A stretch of DNA of 64,000 nt from positions 24,399,666 through 24,463,665 of the forward strand of contig OX485807.1 in assembly GCA_950295325.1 (NCBI GenBank), written 5' to 3'. Below, piece after piece: positions 32,628 to 42,798 of the stretch. This stretch comes from Polytrichum commune. Taxonomy: Eukaryota; Streptophyta; Polytrichopsida; Polytrichales; Polytrichaceae. The stretch's first letter is position 1, and every line of letters starts with the position of its first letter. Made by a program: the position numbers and the translations under genes. The notes under the pieces are model-generated. The model was not told where the DNA came from and did no database searches. It saw only the letters and a program-made list of their open reading frames with translations.

Positions 32628-35521
32628 ATGGAGGGGGAGGACATTGCTCCTTACCAACACGAGGATACGAGGGTGCACCGTGCTTGGCTCCAAAGCACTC
32701 CATCTGCACATACTGGAGAGGGTACGGGAAGCGATGCCGAAAGTGGAAGTACTGCAGCACGTCCCCCACGTCCAGATCCTTTTCGGTTTGGCGAAGAGTT
32801 CTTTGTTGTTGGTCATTCAGGAGGCAACCAAACACGTGGAAGCCGTGGAACACGTGGGAGTCGGGGAAACAGTGGCCATAGAGGGAGAACAGGAAGGGGA
32901 CCAAGCTCAGGCAGTTCCACAGATATAAATGCAGCCACTCGTGGTGAGTCCGTGCCACCACGATCTCCGACACGGCAGACATCAAGACCGGAGAGCCCTG
33001 CACGTGATGTACCTCAGGGTTCGGAGCATGGTGAAAGATGGGGACAGAAACGCCCAGCAGTTTCGGAAGGGACGGAGGAGGGGTCCGCGGTATCAGGTTC
33101 GCAATCGAGGAAAAAGAAAAATAGAGGCAAACGCGACCCGCGGATCGATGAGGCTCGAAACCATTGTAGGGTCGTGCTGTTGGAGTGGTTTAGAAATAAC
33201 AGCATGGTTTATTTGGAAAAAAATACCTCAATGATGGTACAAAGGGTTTAGAGTTGGTGAGGAACGGTTTGATGCTTATTCTCACGGAAGCCACGGCTAG
33301 AGCGGAGTTTGAAGAAGCTAGGGGCATGAGCGATTGGGACACTTGGATTGAACAACAAGCCAGGGAAGCAATCTACAATCCAACAATGGCATATGATGCT
33401 CTGCATCCTGGCGAGGGAAATAGTAGTGGCAGGAAGTCCGAGCTGTACATGAAGCTAGAGAATTGGAAAAGAGGCGTAATAGCAGCAAAAGGAACATCCG
33501 CCCGCAACCTTCCCATTTTTATTGACAGGCAGATGGCAGACAACATTGCCACTCAGGGCCGGCAGGGTGTCATATGGTTGCCTAGGAATGCAGAGATCAA
33601 AGCCTTGGATAAGGAATTCTTCCAAGGGACCTTCGGAGTGGTGAGGAGAGTCACAATTCATGGAGCATCATTCATCCCTAGCTGGATAGAGTGGGCTGGG
33701 AAGACCATGAAGGCCACGAATAGTTTGGAGAACCGAAAGGAGCGTTCAGTTGAAGCATTGGCGTGTCCAGTAGATCATCCTGGGGTAATCAAGCTACAAT
33801 ACCTCAATATGAAAACATACGAATCCTATTCGATGTGGTGGAATAGAGGCTCCTTGAAGAACATGAGGATCTATGACTTCAGCGTTCCGGAAACCCACGA
33901 GCATACAATCCTTCAAATGCCTAGGCCAGACTTTGAAGCACGGAAACGGTTGGTAGTATATCGAAGGCATCGAGCTTATTTGGCATGGGCTCTAATGTGC
34001 ATTGTGGATGTAGTGCACAAGCATGACGTGTTGCACAATGACCTTAATCCCAACAATGTCATGCTGCATTTCCCACAAGATCGTGATAACACGGTTTACA
34101 TTGGTGTGTGTGATTGGGGCATGGCATCCTGGGGAGATGAAGACGCACCCTCCAACTATGGAAGAGATTCAGTGGATGAGATGAACAAGCACAAAGCAAA
34201 ATACAACTGTTGTCGCGCACCTCTCCATGAGGAATGCCCGAAACACCATGGGCACAAGGGGGACCCCGGAGTGACACCCGGGACTTGTGGCGCCGTTGGT
34301 GAGAGGGCCCAAGTGATCCTAGTGTGGGTGAGGGCCCCGGGCGTTGGGAACGCCTCCCACCCACGAAGACTAGGAGGCACAAGGGTAAGGCCATGAGTTA
34401 TGCGTAGCTCATGGCGTGGTGATTCTAGAAAGCTCAAGAACACCTCAATCGGAGGTGTGAGCTAGGAGTTATGGCCATTTGAGTGGGGCGCTGTCCCGGG
34501 ACAGCGCCCTGGTACAGCAGTGCATGGGAGTGATTCCAGGGACTGCCAAGGTTCAAACAGGCATAACTTCCTCAATACTTGCCCGAATGGGGCAAGTGAG
34601 GAGTCCATCGGCATCTACGTGAAGCGTAGATGAAGATGGAGTGGTTGGTTGTTATGATCAGACATCATACAAGGAAGTTATGATGGTCTGAAGCTGCTGG
34701 GGGGTTCTAGGCCCAGCAGCTAAAGGAAAATGTCCACTTGGCCCCAACTCTTGGTAGAGAGACAAGAGGTTGGTTGACGGTGGGGTAGGGGCCCCGCGTG
34801 AAGTCCTAGAGGCTTATATGGGTGAGGTGGTGTGGCCTCACCCACCCGAGGCCGAACGGCACGGCCTCCATGGGCATTGGCCCAATGTGAGGCCATAGTT
34901 GCCTAGTATGCTTCGGGTTGTTGTAGTGTTGCTCTGGCAACGCGATGATCAACATGGGATTGGACTTCCATGGAGGGAAGTCCGCATCTAGGAATGGGTT
35001 ACCGATTAAGGGGTGAGTCCCGATAGTAAAGTAGGAGGGTTGGTTCCCTCTTATGAACTAAAAGGTCCGGGGTAGGAGGAGCTAACCATTAGCATGGCGG
35101 AATGCGAATGGTTAGCGCTCGTAACCTTTGCTAGAAATGAAAATTGGCAAGATTGTCAAGGGGGGCTAGCAAGGGTTGCGACAACTGTGCTAGTCCAGAA
35201 TTATTCCATGTACGAGGACAACGTGGAACATCCACCTCTCCGGTGAGGATGGCTCGGAAACATAGGCACACATTTCTCTCGGAGTCCTTCTCAGTGGGTG
35301 CTTTGGCAAGGAAGATTTATGCCAAGGATTCGACTTCCCCCTTGTTTCAGCTAAATAGTGATCCAAATGGCTTGAAGATGCGGTTTGAGTTAGCATTGGA
35401 TTCATTGACGAAGACCAATCCAGCGGAAAGGTCAACCATCACACACGTAGTGAACATGTTGAAGTCCCCTCCATACAACATGGTTAACCCGACAATGTGC
35501 TTCCGTGACACTGCAAAATAG
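32628..35521 (+). pseudogene. Atypical protein kinase carried by the hAT element
   Basis: From ATG at 32628, about 190 residues are Ser-, Gly- and Arg-rich and probably disordered, with a basic patch (SRKKKNRGKRDPR). After an A run at 33217-33223 the frame shifts by one base and continues at about 33224. The kinase domain follows: glycine loop FFQGTFGVVRRV (about 33619-33654), AGKTMK as the likely ATP-lysine segment, catalytic loop LHNDLNPNNVML (HRD changed to HND, with catalytic Asp and following Asn kept; about 34032-34067) and CDWGMAS in place of DFG. At 34210 a 973-bp solo LTR interrupts it. Beyond it, from 35189, the frame resumes exactly with ASPELF (the APE-like motif), then C-lobe helices (FSVGALARKIY, NPAERSTITHVVNML) and TAG at 35519-35521. 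Catalytic residues look retained, so the gene may have been active before the frameshift and insertion. Substrate unknown. Confidence 0.85.
34211..35183 (+). mobile_element. Solo LTR, TGTCGC...GCGACA family, copy 1
   Basis: 973 bp from TGTCGCGCACC to AGGGTTGCGACA, flanked by ACTGT on both sides (34206-34210 and 35184-35188). It is nearly identical to the inverted copy at 37322-38300. It contains no coding region. It split the kinase gene between Cys and Ala codons ahead of SPELF. Confidence 0.93.
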
Positions 35522-36249
35522 ATTTTTTTTGTTTTTTTTGCAGCAATTTTGAATCATACCAATTTTGTAACCGTTGGAGATGTAAATAAAGCCATCATTT
35601 TTTCATACAAAACTTGTATATTGTATGAGGTTTATGGATCTTAGTGCAATGTTCATACTTCATGAGGCTTTTGCTCCATAATCGAGAAGAAGTCTATAGG
35701 AGGCTAACCAAGGTTCTCGCCTCTCGTGAGGCCACATCGTTCTTTCACATCGTTGTTATCACATCCATGTGCTAAGTTCAAGTTAACTATAGTTTTTTGT
35801 GATATGTCTTGCCAAAATGCAGTTACCTATATTTATTCTAATTTTGGTATGCCACAAAATGTAGTCAACTATAGTTATATCTAGTTAACTAAAGTTGAGC
35901 ACAATATTGCAATAGTTATATCAGTTGTACACGTGATCCTAAACATCTCTAAATGTTAACTTTCTTCTACTCCCCACATATTGCACACTATAAATGTTAA
36001 ACGTGTTAACTGTTAACAAAATGGTACTCCCTTCTTTGTAAATCTGACTCTATAAACGTTAACGGATGAAATACAACCATAATATGGATGATAAAAACTA
36101 CACATCCAGTTACATTGATTCATATTCACTCGTGATTTGTAAACTTGATATTGAATAAAGTTTTGATTGGGTGTGCAATTTTATGAATGGTATTCTCTCA
36201 CAAGGACTCTTCACAATTGCTTATATTTATATTTATATAATTCAGAAAC
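35522..36249. other. Kinase 3' flank, no further gene
   Basis: AT-rich DNA with repeated AGTTAACTATAG-like words (about 35780-35910) and GTTAACTG/TGTTAAC words (about 35955-36065), possibly a weak subterminal repeat. A poly(A)-like AATAAA occurs at about 35586. No coding feature is supported. Confidence 0.4.
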
Positions 36250-36412
36250 ATTTTTTTTTGGAAGTTTGGACATAATCTCGGTTTTTTGGCTCTCAAAAAT
36301 TCATATGAAGTTCAAAAAATGAACTTCTTGGTATCCATGGATAGGTAATGAAGTCCTCTACATGAATATGCAATATTATTTCTACTGCCAGAAAATATAT
36401 GGCCGCAATTGC
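36250..36412 (+). repeat. Shared hAT module, copy 3
   Basis: Nearly identical to copies at 27461 and 31754, same orientation, followed by C-rich array 4. With copy 2 it brackets the kinase gene as a direct repeat about 4.5 kb apart. Confidence 0.9.
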
Positions 36413-36415
36413 ACG

Positions 36416-36620
36416 CTATTCCCCTCCCCCCCGCTCCCCTCCGCGTTCCCCCGTCCGCTCCAGCGTTCCCCCCCATTCCCAACCCCCGTCCGCTCCAACC
36501 CCCTCCGTCCGCCCCACGCCCCACCTCCGTCCGCTCCACCCCCTCCCCCGTCCGCTCCACACCCCCCCCCCCCCCCGTCCGTCCGCTCCACCCCCCTCCC
36601 CCGTCCGCCCCACACCCTCC
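36416..36620. repeat. C-rich CpG minisatellite 4
   Basis: CCGTCCGCTCC-type units and C runs up to about 14, ending about 190 bp from the palindromic right end of the hAT element. Confidence 0.9.
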
Positions 36621-36809
36621 TTAGTCATATTTTTCTACTTTGATTTTAACAGAATGATAAACACAATGGCAAAATGGTTTACTTGGCAAGGGAAATATGC
36701 ACACCCACGTCGGCGTTTTCTGCCACATAGGACGCCACCTTGGCAAGAAGGTAAGTATTTTACCCACCCTAGTCCATTCACCCTATGTTGACCCTATATG
36801 GACCCTATT

Positions 36810-36890
36810 GTGTCGTGACGGAGGGGTCCGTCACGACACGACACGACATGACGGCACGACACCGTCATGACGTCGCGATAGACAACCCTG
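36810..36890. repeat. hAT right terminus with subterminal palindromes
   Basis: GTGTCGTGACGGA at 36810-36822 pairs with TCCGTCACGACAC at 36827-36839. Further ACGACACGAC, CGGCACGAC and CGTCATGACG words run to the terminal ATAGACAACCCTG at 36878-36890. The same core word, CGTCACGAC, is found at the left end. Confidence 0.88.
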
Positions 36891-37321
36891 GGGGTTGAGG
36901 AGCGATGGCCACTCCACTAAATTAGACTACAGCTTGGAAGGATGTCCACTGGGTCTCACAAGCTACAGAGTGCGGTGAAGTTGGGCAGCAGCTCACGAAT
37001 AATCCACGTGAGCAATGCAGAAGTGGTAGCTGGGAAATTGAGCGCAAAAGAAGACAATGAGCTGAAATCAGAAAGGAGTAAGGGGCAATGATGGAATGCC
37101 CTACCTCTGCCGCAACACATCATTTTTGAGCGTTGGTTCAACTGCGGAATTCCTACTTCATTCTGAATTAATCTCTTGGCTACTGCCGCGGCATTCGCTC
37201 CTAGAGGCAAGCTGAGATGCATGCGCCTTGGACTGAATCTTGGGAAAGCTCATCACCTCAACTGGAAGGGACTGGTGGATAGCAGGAAAGGGGATCAGAA
37301 CCCATTTCACCACAGGCTGAG

Positions 37322-38300
37322 TGTCGCAACCCTTGCTAGGTCCCTTAACAATCTTGCCAATTTTCGTTTCTAGCAAAGGTTACGAGCGCTAACCCTTCGC
37401 ATTCCGCCATGCTAATGGATAGCTCCTCTTACCCCGGACCAATAGTTCATAAGAGGGAACCAACCCTCCTACTTTGCTTTCGGGACTCAACCCTTAATCG
37501 GTAACCCATTTCCCCAATGTGGACTTCCATCCATGGAAGTCCAATCCTATGTTGATCATTGCATTGCCGGAGCAACACTACAACAACCCGAAGCATACTA
37601 GGCAACTATGGCCTCACAATAGGCCAAAGCCCATGGAGGCCTTGCCGTTCGGCCTCGGGTGGGTGAGGCCACACCACCTCACCCACATAAGCCTCTAGGA
37701 CTTCACGCGGGGCCCCTACCCCACCGTCAACCAACCTCTTGTCTCTCTACCAAGAGTTGGGGCCAAGTGGACATTTTCCTTTAGCTGCTGGGCCTAGAAC
37801 CCCCCAGCAGCTTCAGACCATCATAACTTCCTTGTATGATGTCTGATCATAACAAACTACCACTCCATCCTCATCTACGCTTCACGTAGATGCTGATGGA
37901 CTCCTCACTTGCCCCATTTGAGCAAGTCTTGAGGAAGTTATGCCTGTTTGAACCTTGGCAGTCCCGGGAATCACTCCTAGGCACTGCTGTACCAGGGCGC
38001 TGTCCCGGGACAGCGCCCCACTCAAATGGCCATAACTCCTAGCTCACACCTCCAATAGAGGTGTTCTTGAGCTTTCTAGAATCACCACGCCATGACTCAT
38101 GAGCTACGCATAACTCATGGCCTTACCCTTGTGCCTCCTAGTCTCCGTGGGTGGGAGGCGTTCCCAACGCCCGGGGCCCTCACCCACACTAGGATCACTT
38201 GGGCCCTCTCACCAACGGCGCCACAAGTCCCGGGTGTCACTCCGGGGTCCCCCTTGTGCCCATGGTGTTTCGGGCACTCCTCATGGAGAGGTGCGCGACA
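37322..38300 (-). mobile_element. Solo LTR, TGTCGC...GCGACA family, copy 2
   Basis: 979 bp, near-identical to 34211-35183 in opposite orientation. CTGAG flanks both sides (37317-37321 and 38301-38305). It sits in the right part of LTR E, outside the hAT element. Confidence 0.93.
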
Positions 38301-38864
38301 CTGAGTGTTAGGGTGCCGCAACCTACCGACCTGCTGAGTGAGTGACAATTGCCACCGATGAAGCACGGTCTGCAGTCGGGAAGGAGGTCCCGAAGCCCCC
38401 ATGACGGGCAATGACGGGTGGGCGTCAGAGGTGAACAACGTAGAATTTCGGGAAGCCGGTTGGCTTTTGGATCGACTATGGGGGGTTGTCACGGATTGAT
38501 TACCAGTGGGCATAGGCTGGACTAATTAGTGTAGTAATGGGGATAGTATGGGATGAGTAAGGGGAGAAAGGGGGTGGTACTTGATCCACAACTTGCCTTG
38601 CTCATGGCATTAGGATTTGGGAAGTTAAGGGTGGGTTGAAAAAGCAATGATCTTGGGTGTTAGGAATAAAGAGAATGATGAGAAAGAGCATTCATCAATG
38701 CTTGTACCTCATATCTTGAAATAAAATATCACTTGTTGATGTTGCAATTGGAAGTGGAATTATTACGGTGCTACAATGCTCACGACACTAAATAGGTTAT
38801 GTAAGCCAACGGCTCTCACCCGGACTACGACGCACAAGGGTGGGGGTTTATGGCTGACACCTTG

Positions 38865-39635
38865 ACTTCTTGGATGAGGTAAGTTGTTATGTTTCTCTAT
38901 CTAATATTTATTTGAGCATCATATATGGAAGTCATTCATTATTTTCACCTTCATTTTATAGATCAATAAACATTTTGCAAATCACTCCGAGCCTGCCATG
39001 ACCCTAGAAAAACTACAAATCAGTGGAATCAATCTTCAAAATTAAATGATCGAGGTGGTGAAATTCTAGTGACATGTCCCGCGAAACTCTACGTGAATCG
39101 TATTGGGAGGTATCAAGGAAAAATGAACTTGAAAAATGGTTGATCAAAGCGTCCTTTTAGGCACATGTTTTCCCTTGTCCTTAAATGTCTACGAGTTTTT
39201 ATTTTAAAGTTTGAATGTTTTATGATTTATTTAATGGTCGTGATGTGCATATGTCATTTTGTTGTTAAAAGATGGTTTTATGAAACAATTTGAGGATATG
39301 GAAGAAGAAATGAAGATCAAGATTCTTTGGAATGTACATGTACTTAGGTCTGCTGAGTACATTGAAAAATGACACATTATGTTTTGGACAAAAGCATTTC
39401 GGCATTTTTTTGTGGCATAAATGCATTTACAAAATCTAGTCTACTCGATAAAGTTTTTGGAGGAGGCATTGCTATCAAACGGGTGGTATTCACGTAATCT
39501 ATTTCTTTTCTTTTTCATGGCTTCAATTCTTTCATCACATGCTTGAAATTTGTCCTTAAGTGATCAATTCACTAACTTCAAACACCATCTCCCTTGGCTC
39601 CATTTTGAATTGATTTTCTTCATGAGTTGACAAAT
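38865..39635. other. No recognised gene
   Basis: AT-rich spacer between LTR E and LTR D. Short, broken open frames only. Confidence 0.4.
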
Positions 39636-41071
39636 TGTGAGCCCAAAATGGTGCCCACATGTGGTCATTAACTCTTTGAAACCAATTTTAGTTTGACTTT
39701 GATGTGTTATGATTATTCACAAAACATAAAAAGAGTGAAGTGTGGTGTGGATTTAACTTTAGGCATTAGGTGGTGTTGTGTGATTATTTCAAGGTTTGAT
39801 TTCAATAAGAATATGCCTTGATAATGTGAGTAGGGGGTAAGGTGAAGCAGGGTGAGCTCCGCGGGTTAAATGCCCACTTTTGGATCCACCTTGTTAGTTT
39901 AGGAAGAAGGAAGCTTGGTGGATGGGGATTAGTCCCTACTTTAGAGGTGAAGGTTAAGGGATTGTGATTGGAGGTGCTAATCCTCTCACCCTATCCTCAC
40001 CTCTCTCTCCCTCTCTCCCTCTCTCCCTCTTTGCTACTTAAGGTGTTTTCTCTCTCATTTACCACTCTCTCCATCAAGCGCTCTCAAGGGAGCAAGTCCT
40101 TAAGAGCTTGAGCCACGTGTGTAGGTTATTAGTTTTAGTGAAGTTAATTAGTTAAGCTCTCTCTCTCACTCTCACACTTGGGGTAAGCTCTTAGGATTAG
40201 ACATAATGTTAGGGATTAGGTAGTTAAACATTTAGAATTAGGAGGTTGGGATTGGTTGGTTAGTTGAAAGATTATCTTGAGTTTAGTGGAAGTCTTAATT
40301 AGTGGTGTGGGGTGGCTAGTTTAATAGTTAGACAAGCAGTTGAGAGCTGGTTTACCCAGATTGGGCTACATTCGGCAGCAGAGCTGCAAGCAGCTGGGAG
40401 TTGGTTTACCCCATACTGGGCTACATTCGGCAGCAGAGCTGCAAGCAGCTGGGAGCTGGTTACCTAGACTGGTTACTTTCGGCAGCAGAGCTGCAAGCAG
40501 CCGGGAGGGCTTGGTTATTAACACATACACATGAAGCTACAGTGGGTAGCTAATTAGTGGAAGTAAGCAAGGTGGCATTTACTCATTAACTAATGGGTAC
40601 CAGTTGTAAGTAAGATAGCCTAGTAGGTAGACAACTTAATTAGCTCATAGATAAGTAGCTAGTCACATTAGGCTTGCTTGGCATGTGTGGCCTTCACTAG
40701 CAAAGTGTACTTACTATTGGTTATAGAGAATAGCGTTTTTCAATGCTTGCATCCTCTATATTAAATAAATCAAGTGCACAAGTGATGGAGAATGTTAACA
40801 ACTCTAGCGATGGCCAGACAAAGGAAGTCAAGACTAAGGGTGCAAGGGGAATTTCCTTGAGGGCATGTGTGGCCAAAGCCGCGGGTTGGACTCTTGAGAA
40901 ATCAAACTCTACCATAAGCCAAGAGGCTAACATTAATAAAGCACGGTGAATTAAGATGACATGAATGCCTTGGGATGTGAAGGGAGCATTTTCAATACAC
41001 AAACAATACATGTGATTCTCAAAACCATCACCCGGACTAGGACGCTTAAGGGTGGTGGGTTTGACCTCACA
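39636..41071 (+). mobile_element. Solo LTR 'D' (TG...CA subtype)
   Basis: 1,436 bp from TGTGAGCCCAAAATGG to GACCTCACA, flanked by CAAAT on both sides (39631-39635 and 41072-41076). It is the closest relative of LTR A, sharing the 5' 400 bp almost word for word. Internal parts are the pyrimidine tract (about 39990-40070), a 54-bp minisatellite, the hairpin AGCGTT/AATGCT (40732-40747), AAATAAATC at about 40764 and CCCGGACTAGGACGC (about 41031). Confidence 0.93.
40336..40510. repeat. About 54-bp minisatellite, 3 copies, inside LTR D
   Basis: Units contain GGGCTACATTCGGCAGCAGA and GCTGCAAGCAGCTGGGAG. LTR A carries a different repeat at this place. Confidence 0.85.
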
Positions 41072-41076
41072 CAAAT

Positions 41077-42599
41077 CTAGTGACCTTTGCATTTTTACCG
41101 CAACCCAAATAAGAATATGGAATTATGCCATATTGAAGTCTTGTCCATGGTTTATTGAGTGTCCTCTTATATTTTGTTCAAGTGAGGAGGAGGAGCTCAC
41201 TACCAACTCCTAGTGTAGGTGGATCTATGCCACATAATGCCTCCATCAATTCTGATGAAGGGCATGTTAAGAAGGTTGCGAGAAAAAATTGATTGAGTAC
41301 GTAGGTTTTCAATTTCTTCATATTCTTTGCCAACTTGGCCTCCAATGTCTAGTATGTGCATACTAGAAGTCTAATACTTATGATTTTATTTTGCAGAAAA
41401 AAATGAAACAAGATTTCTCTTCCGAATATGAGTTTGCCAATATATGCAAAAATAAGCTGCTCATATCATGGCAGGGTCAACGATGCACGAATTGCTCGTA
41501 ACCTGTATGTAGATGATGAGGCGGTTCAATGTGATGATCTGAATGATTTAGCTAAATTAGTTTAGGAACATTTAGATAGTTGTCAATACCATCCACTATA
41601 TGTTTGATTGGATTGGATATGATTAGATTGGATATTATTTGGTTGGATGTGTGACAAAGTTTGGATTCTTCCTTTTAAATTACCACAATTAGTGGACATT
41701 GAATTGTGTGAGCAACTTTCTTCTATATCTAAACCCTATACCCTAAAACTTAATTACCTCCATCAATTCATTTCTCAAACTTACATGAATTTTAGAAATA
41801 CAATCTAGAGCAATACGTGGAAGGTGTTTGCATTGTTATTAAAATTGGATGTTGAATCCAACAACAATATTAAAATTATCTTCCAAATCCTCATGCCAAC
41901 CTTGTGGTTGTTGAATTTAAAAATAGAGTTAGGCATTCATTAGGATAATTGCATTTTTAAACTTTTTATTAATTTTATTATAGAACAAAAATGTTATTAT
42001 TTATGCCAAAATACCACGGATATAGGGTACTAGTGCGCGTATTTCCAAATATGTTTCCTCACTCATCGCTCACAAGTTATTGCTCATCGCTCACATGATA
42101 GCACTCCCCGCCAACGAGCATAGGAATAACTTGATAAAATCACAACAAGGTTTTAAAGTTAGGTACATGTGATGCACCATCCTTAGTCGCCTTCGACAAT
42201 TTTTGTTGTCAAATCTTCTCGCGATCCACCTATCAAATTATACCTTATCGTGTATCTGATGCATAGTTACCAGAAATGGCAATGTTGTTGTCATAACAAT
42301 AGTGAATTTCCTCCTAGAAACAATCAACGTTTGTTCAAAGATGTAGTGTGTCCCAAGGATCTCTGACATGGAGGGCAAATCCAATCAATTGAAGGTAGTG
42401 AAGTCAAAGGCATAATCAAGGATGCCATATGCTAGCCTCATTGGCATGTGTCACACAACAACATGGTTTCCGTACATTTATTTCCAACACAACTAAATCT
42501 TGAAAGACCTTCAGGCATCACCGCCAATTCGGGATGCAAGGTCCCTTCAATGGAAAGGTGGCAAGGAGCGCAATTCTTAGAATGCTCTTGACATTCATA
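41077..42599. other. No intact gene; possible gypsy 3' flank
   Basis: A short plus-strand frame near 41470-41570 reads RVNDARIARNLYVDDEAVQCDD and stops; its family is unknown. From about 42000 the sequence probably belongs to the untranslated 3' side of the minus-strand gypsy relic. A telomere-like word (ACCCTATACCCTAAAAC) occurs near 41732. Confidence 0.35.
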
Positions 42600-42793
42600 T
42601 TAATCCTTCCCCTCAAGTAATAGAATGCCACTTGGAAGGAGATCCTTCACAGGAAGGATTATACGCCCTGCTTCAACGTCCAAAGTTGTGGGCGCCTCAC
42701 ATTGCAGGTAGACATAATTTCCTTTGAAGATTCTTCGCATTTGAGGTCAATAAGCACCGCTACAAATATGAACATATCGCAAAGTATTGCGGT
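42600..42793 (-). pseudogene. Gypsy polyprotein, C-terminal end
   Basis: Reading on the minus strand away from LTR B, the frames contain QHRNTLRY (across the insertion point), then KGNYVYLQCEAPTTLDVEAG and LPSGILLLEG before TAA at 42600. This is the typical region after the integrase core of plant Ty3/gypsy polyproteins. One frameshift separates the two segments. Confidence 0.7.
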
Positions 42794-42798
42794 GTTGG

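Larger units (their letters stand above)
20282..36890 (+). mobile_element. Giant hAT transposon (16.6 kb) with cargo genes
   Basis: The ends are CAGGGTTGGCTAT (20282-20294) and, read inward, CAGGGTTGTCTAT (36890-36878), matching at 12 of 13 positions. The 8-bp target duplication GGGGTTGA is perfect (20274-20281 and 36891-36898). 8-bp duplications and CAGGG ends are typical of hAT elements. Both subterminal regions carry GTCGTGACG/CGTCACGAC palindromes. Inside are a hAT transposase (20945-24142, plus), a coiled-coil protein gene (26670-25228, minus), a charged protein gene (28556-28002, minus), a protein-kinase gene (32628-35521, plus), four C-rich minisatellites and three copies of a module of about 140 bp. 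Plant hAT elements are usually a few kilobases, so this size is unusual. Part of the length may come from later nested insertions (29360-30074, about 31240-31745, 34211-35183). Confidence 0.88.
19731..38859 (+). mobile_element. Solo LTR 'E', split by hAT element and another LTR
   Basis: It starts TGTGAGCCCAATATGG at 19731 and ends GGTTTATGGCTGACA at 38859, matching the ends of intact LTR H (48883-50847). Its own DNA is 19731-20281, 36899-37321 and 38306-38859, about 1.53 kb. The 3' part keeps the hairpin AGCATT/AATGCT (38687-38702) and CCCGGACTACGACGC (about 38818-38832). The hAT element (20282-36890) and a TGTCGC-type LTR (37322-38300) each sit in it with perfect duplications. Its own flanks (CCTCA left, CCTTG right) agree at 3 of 5 positions, differing by transitions, so the outer duplication is only probable. 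Confidence 0.75.

Noticed and set aside
37322-38513. 132- and 111-codon frames shared with 34059-34443
   Set aside because: They are the same frames read from the two near-identical TGTCGC LTRs; shared by duplication, not by coding constraint.
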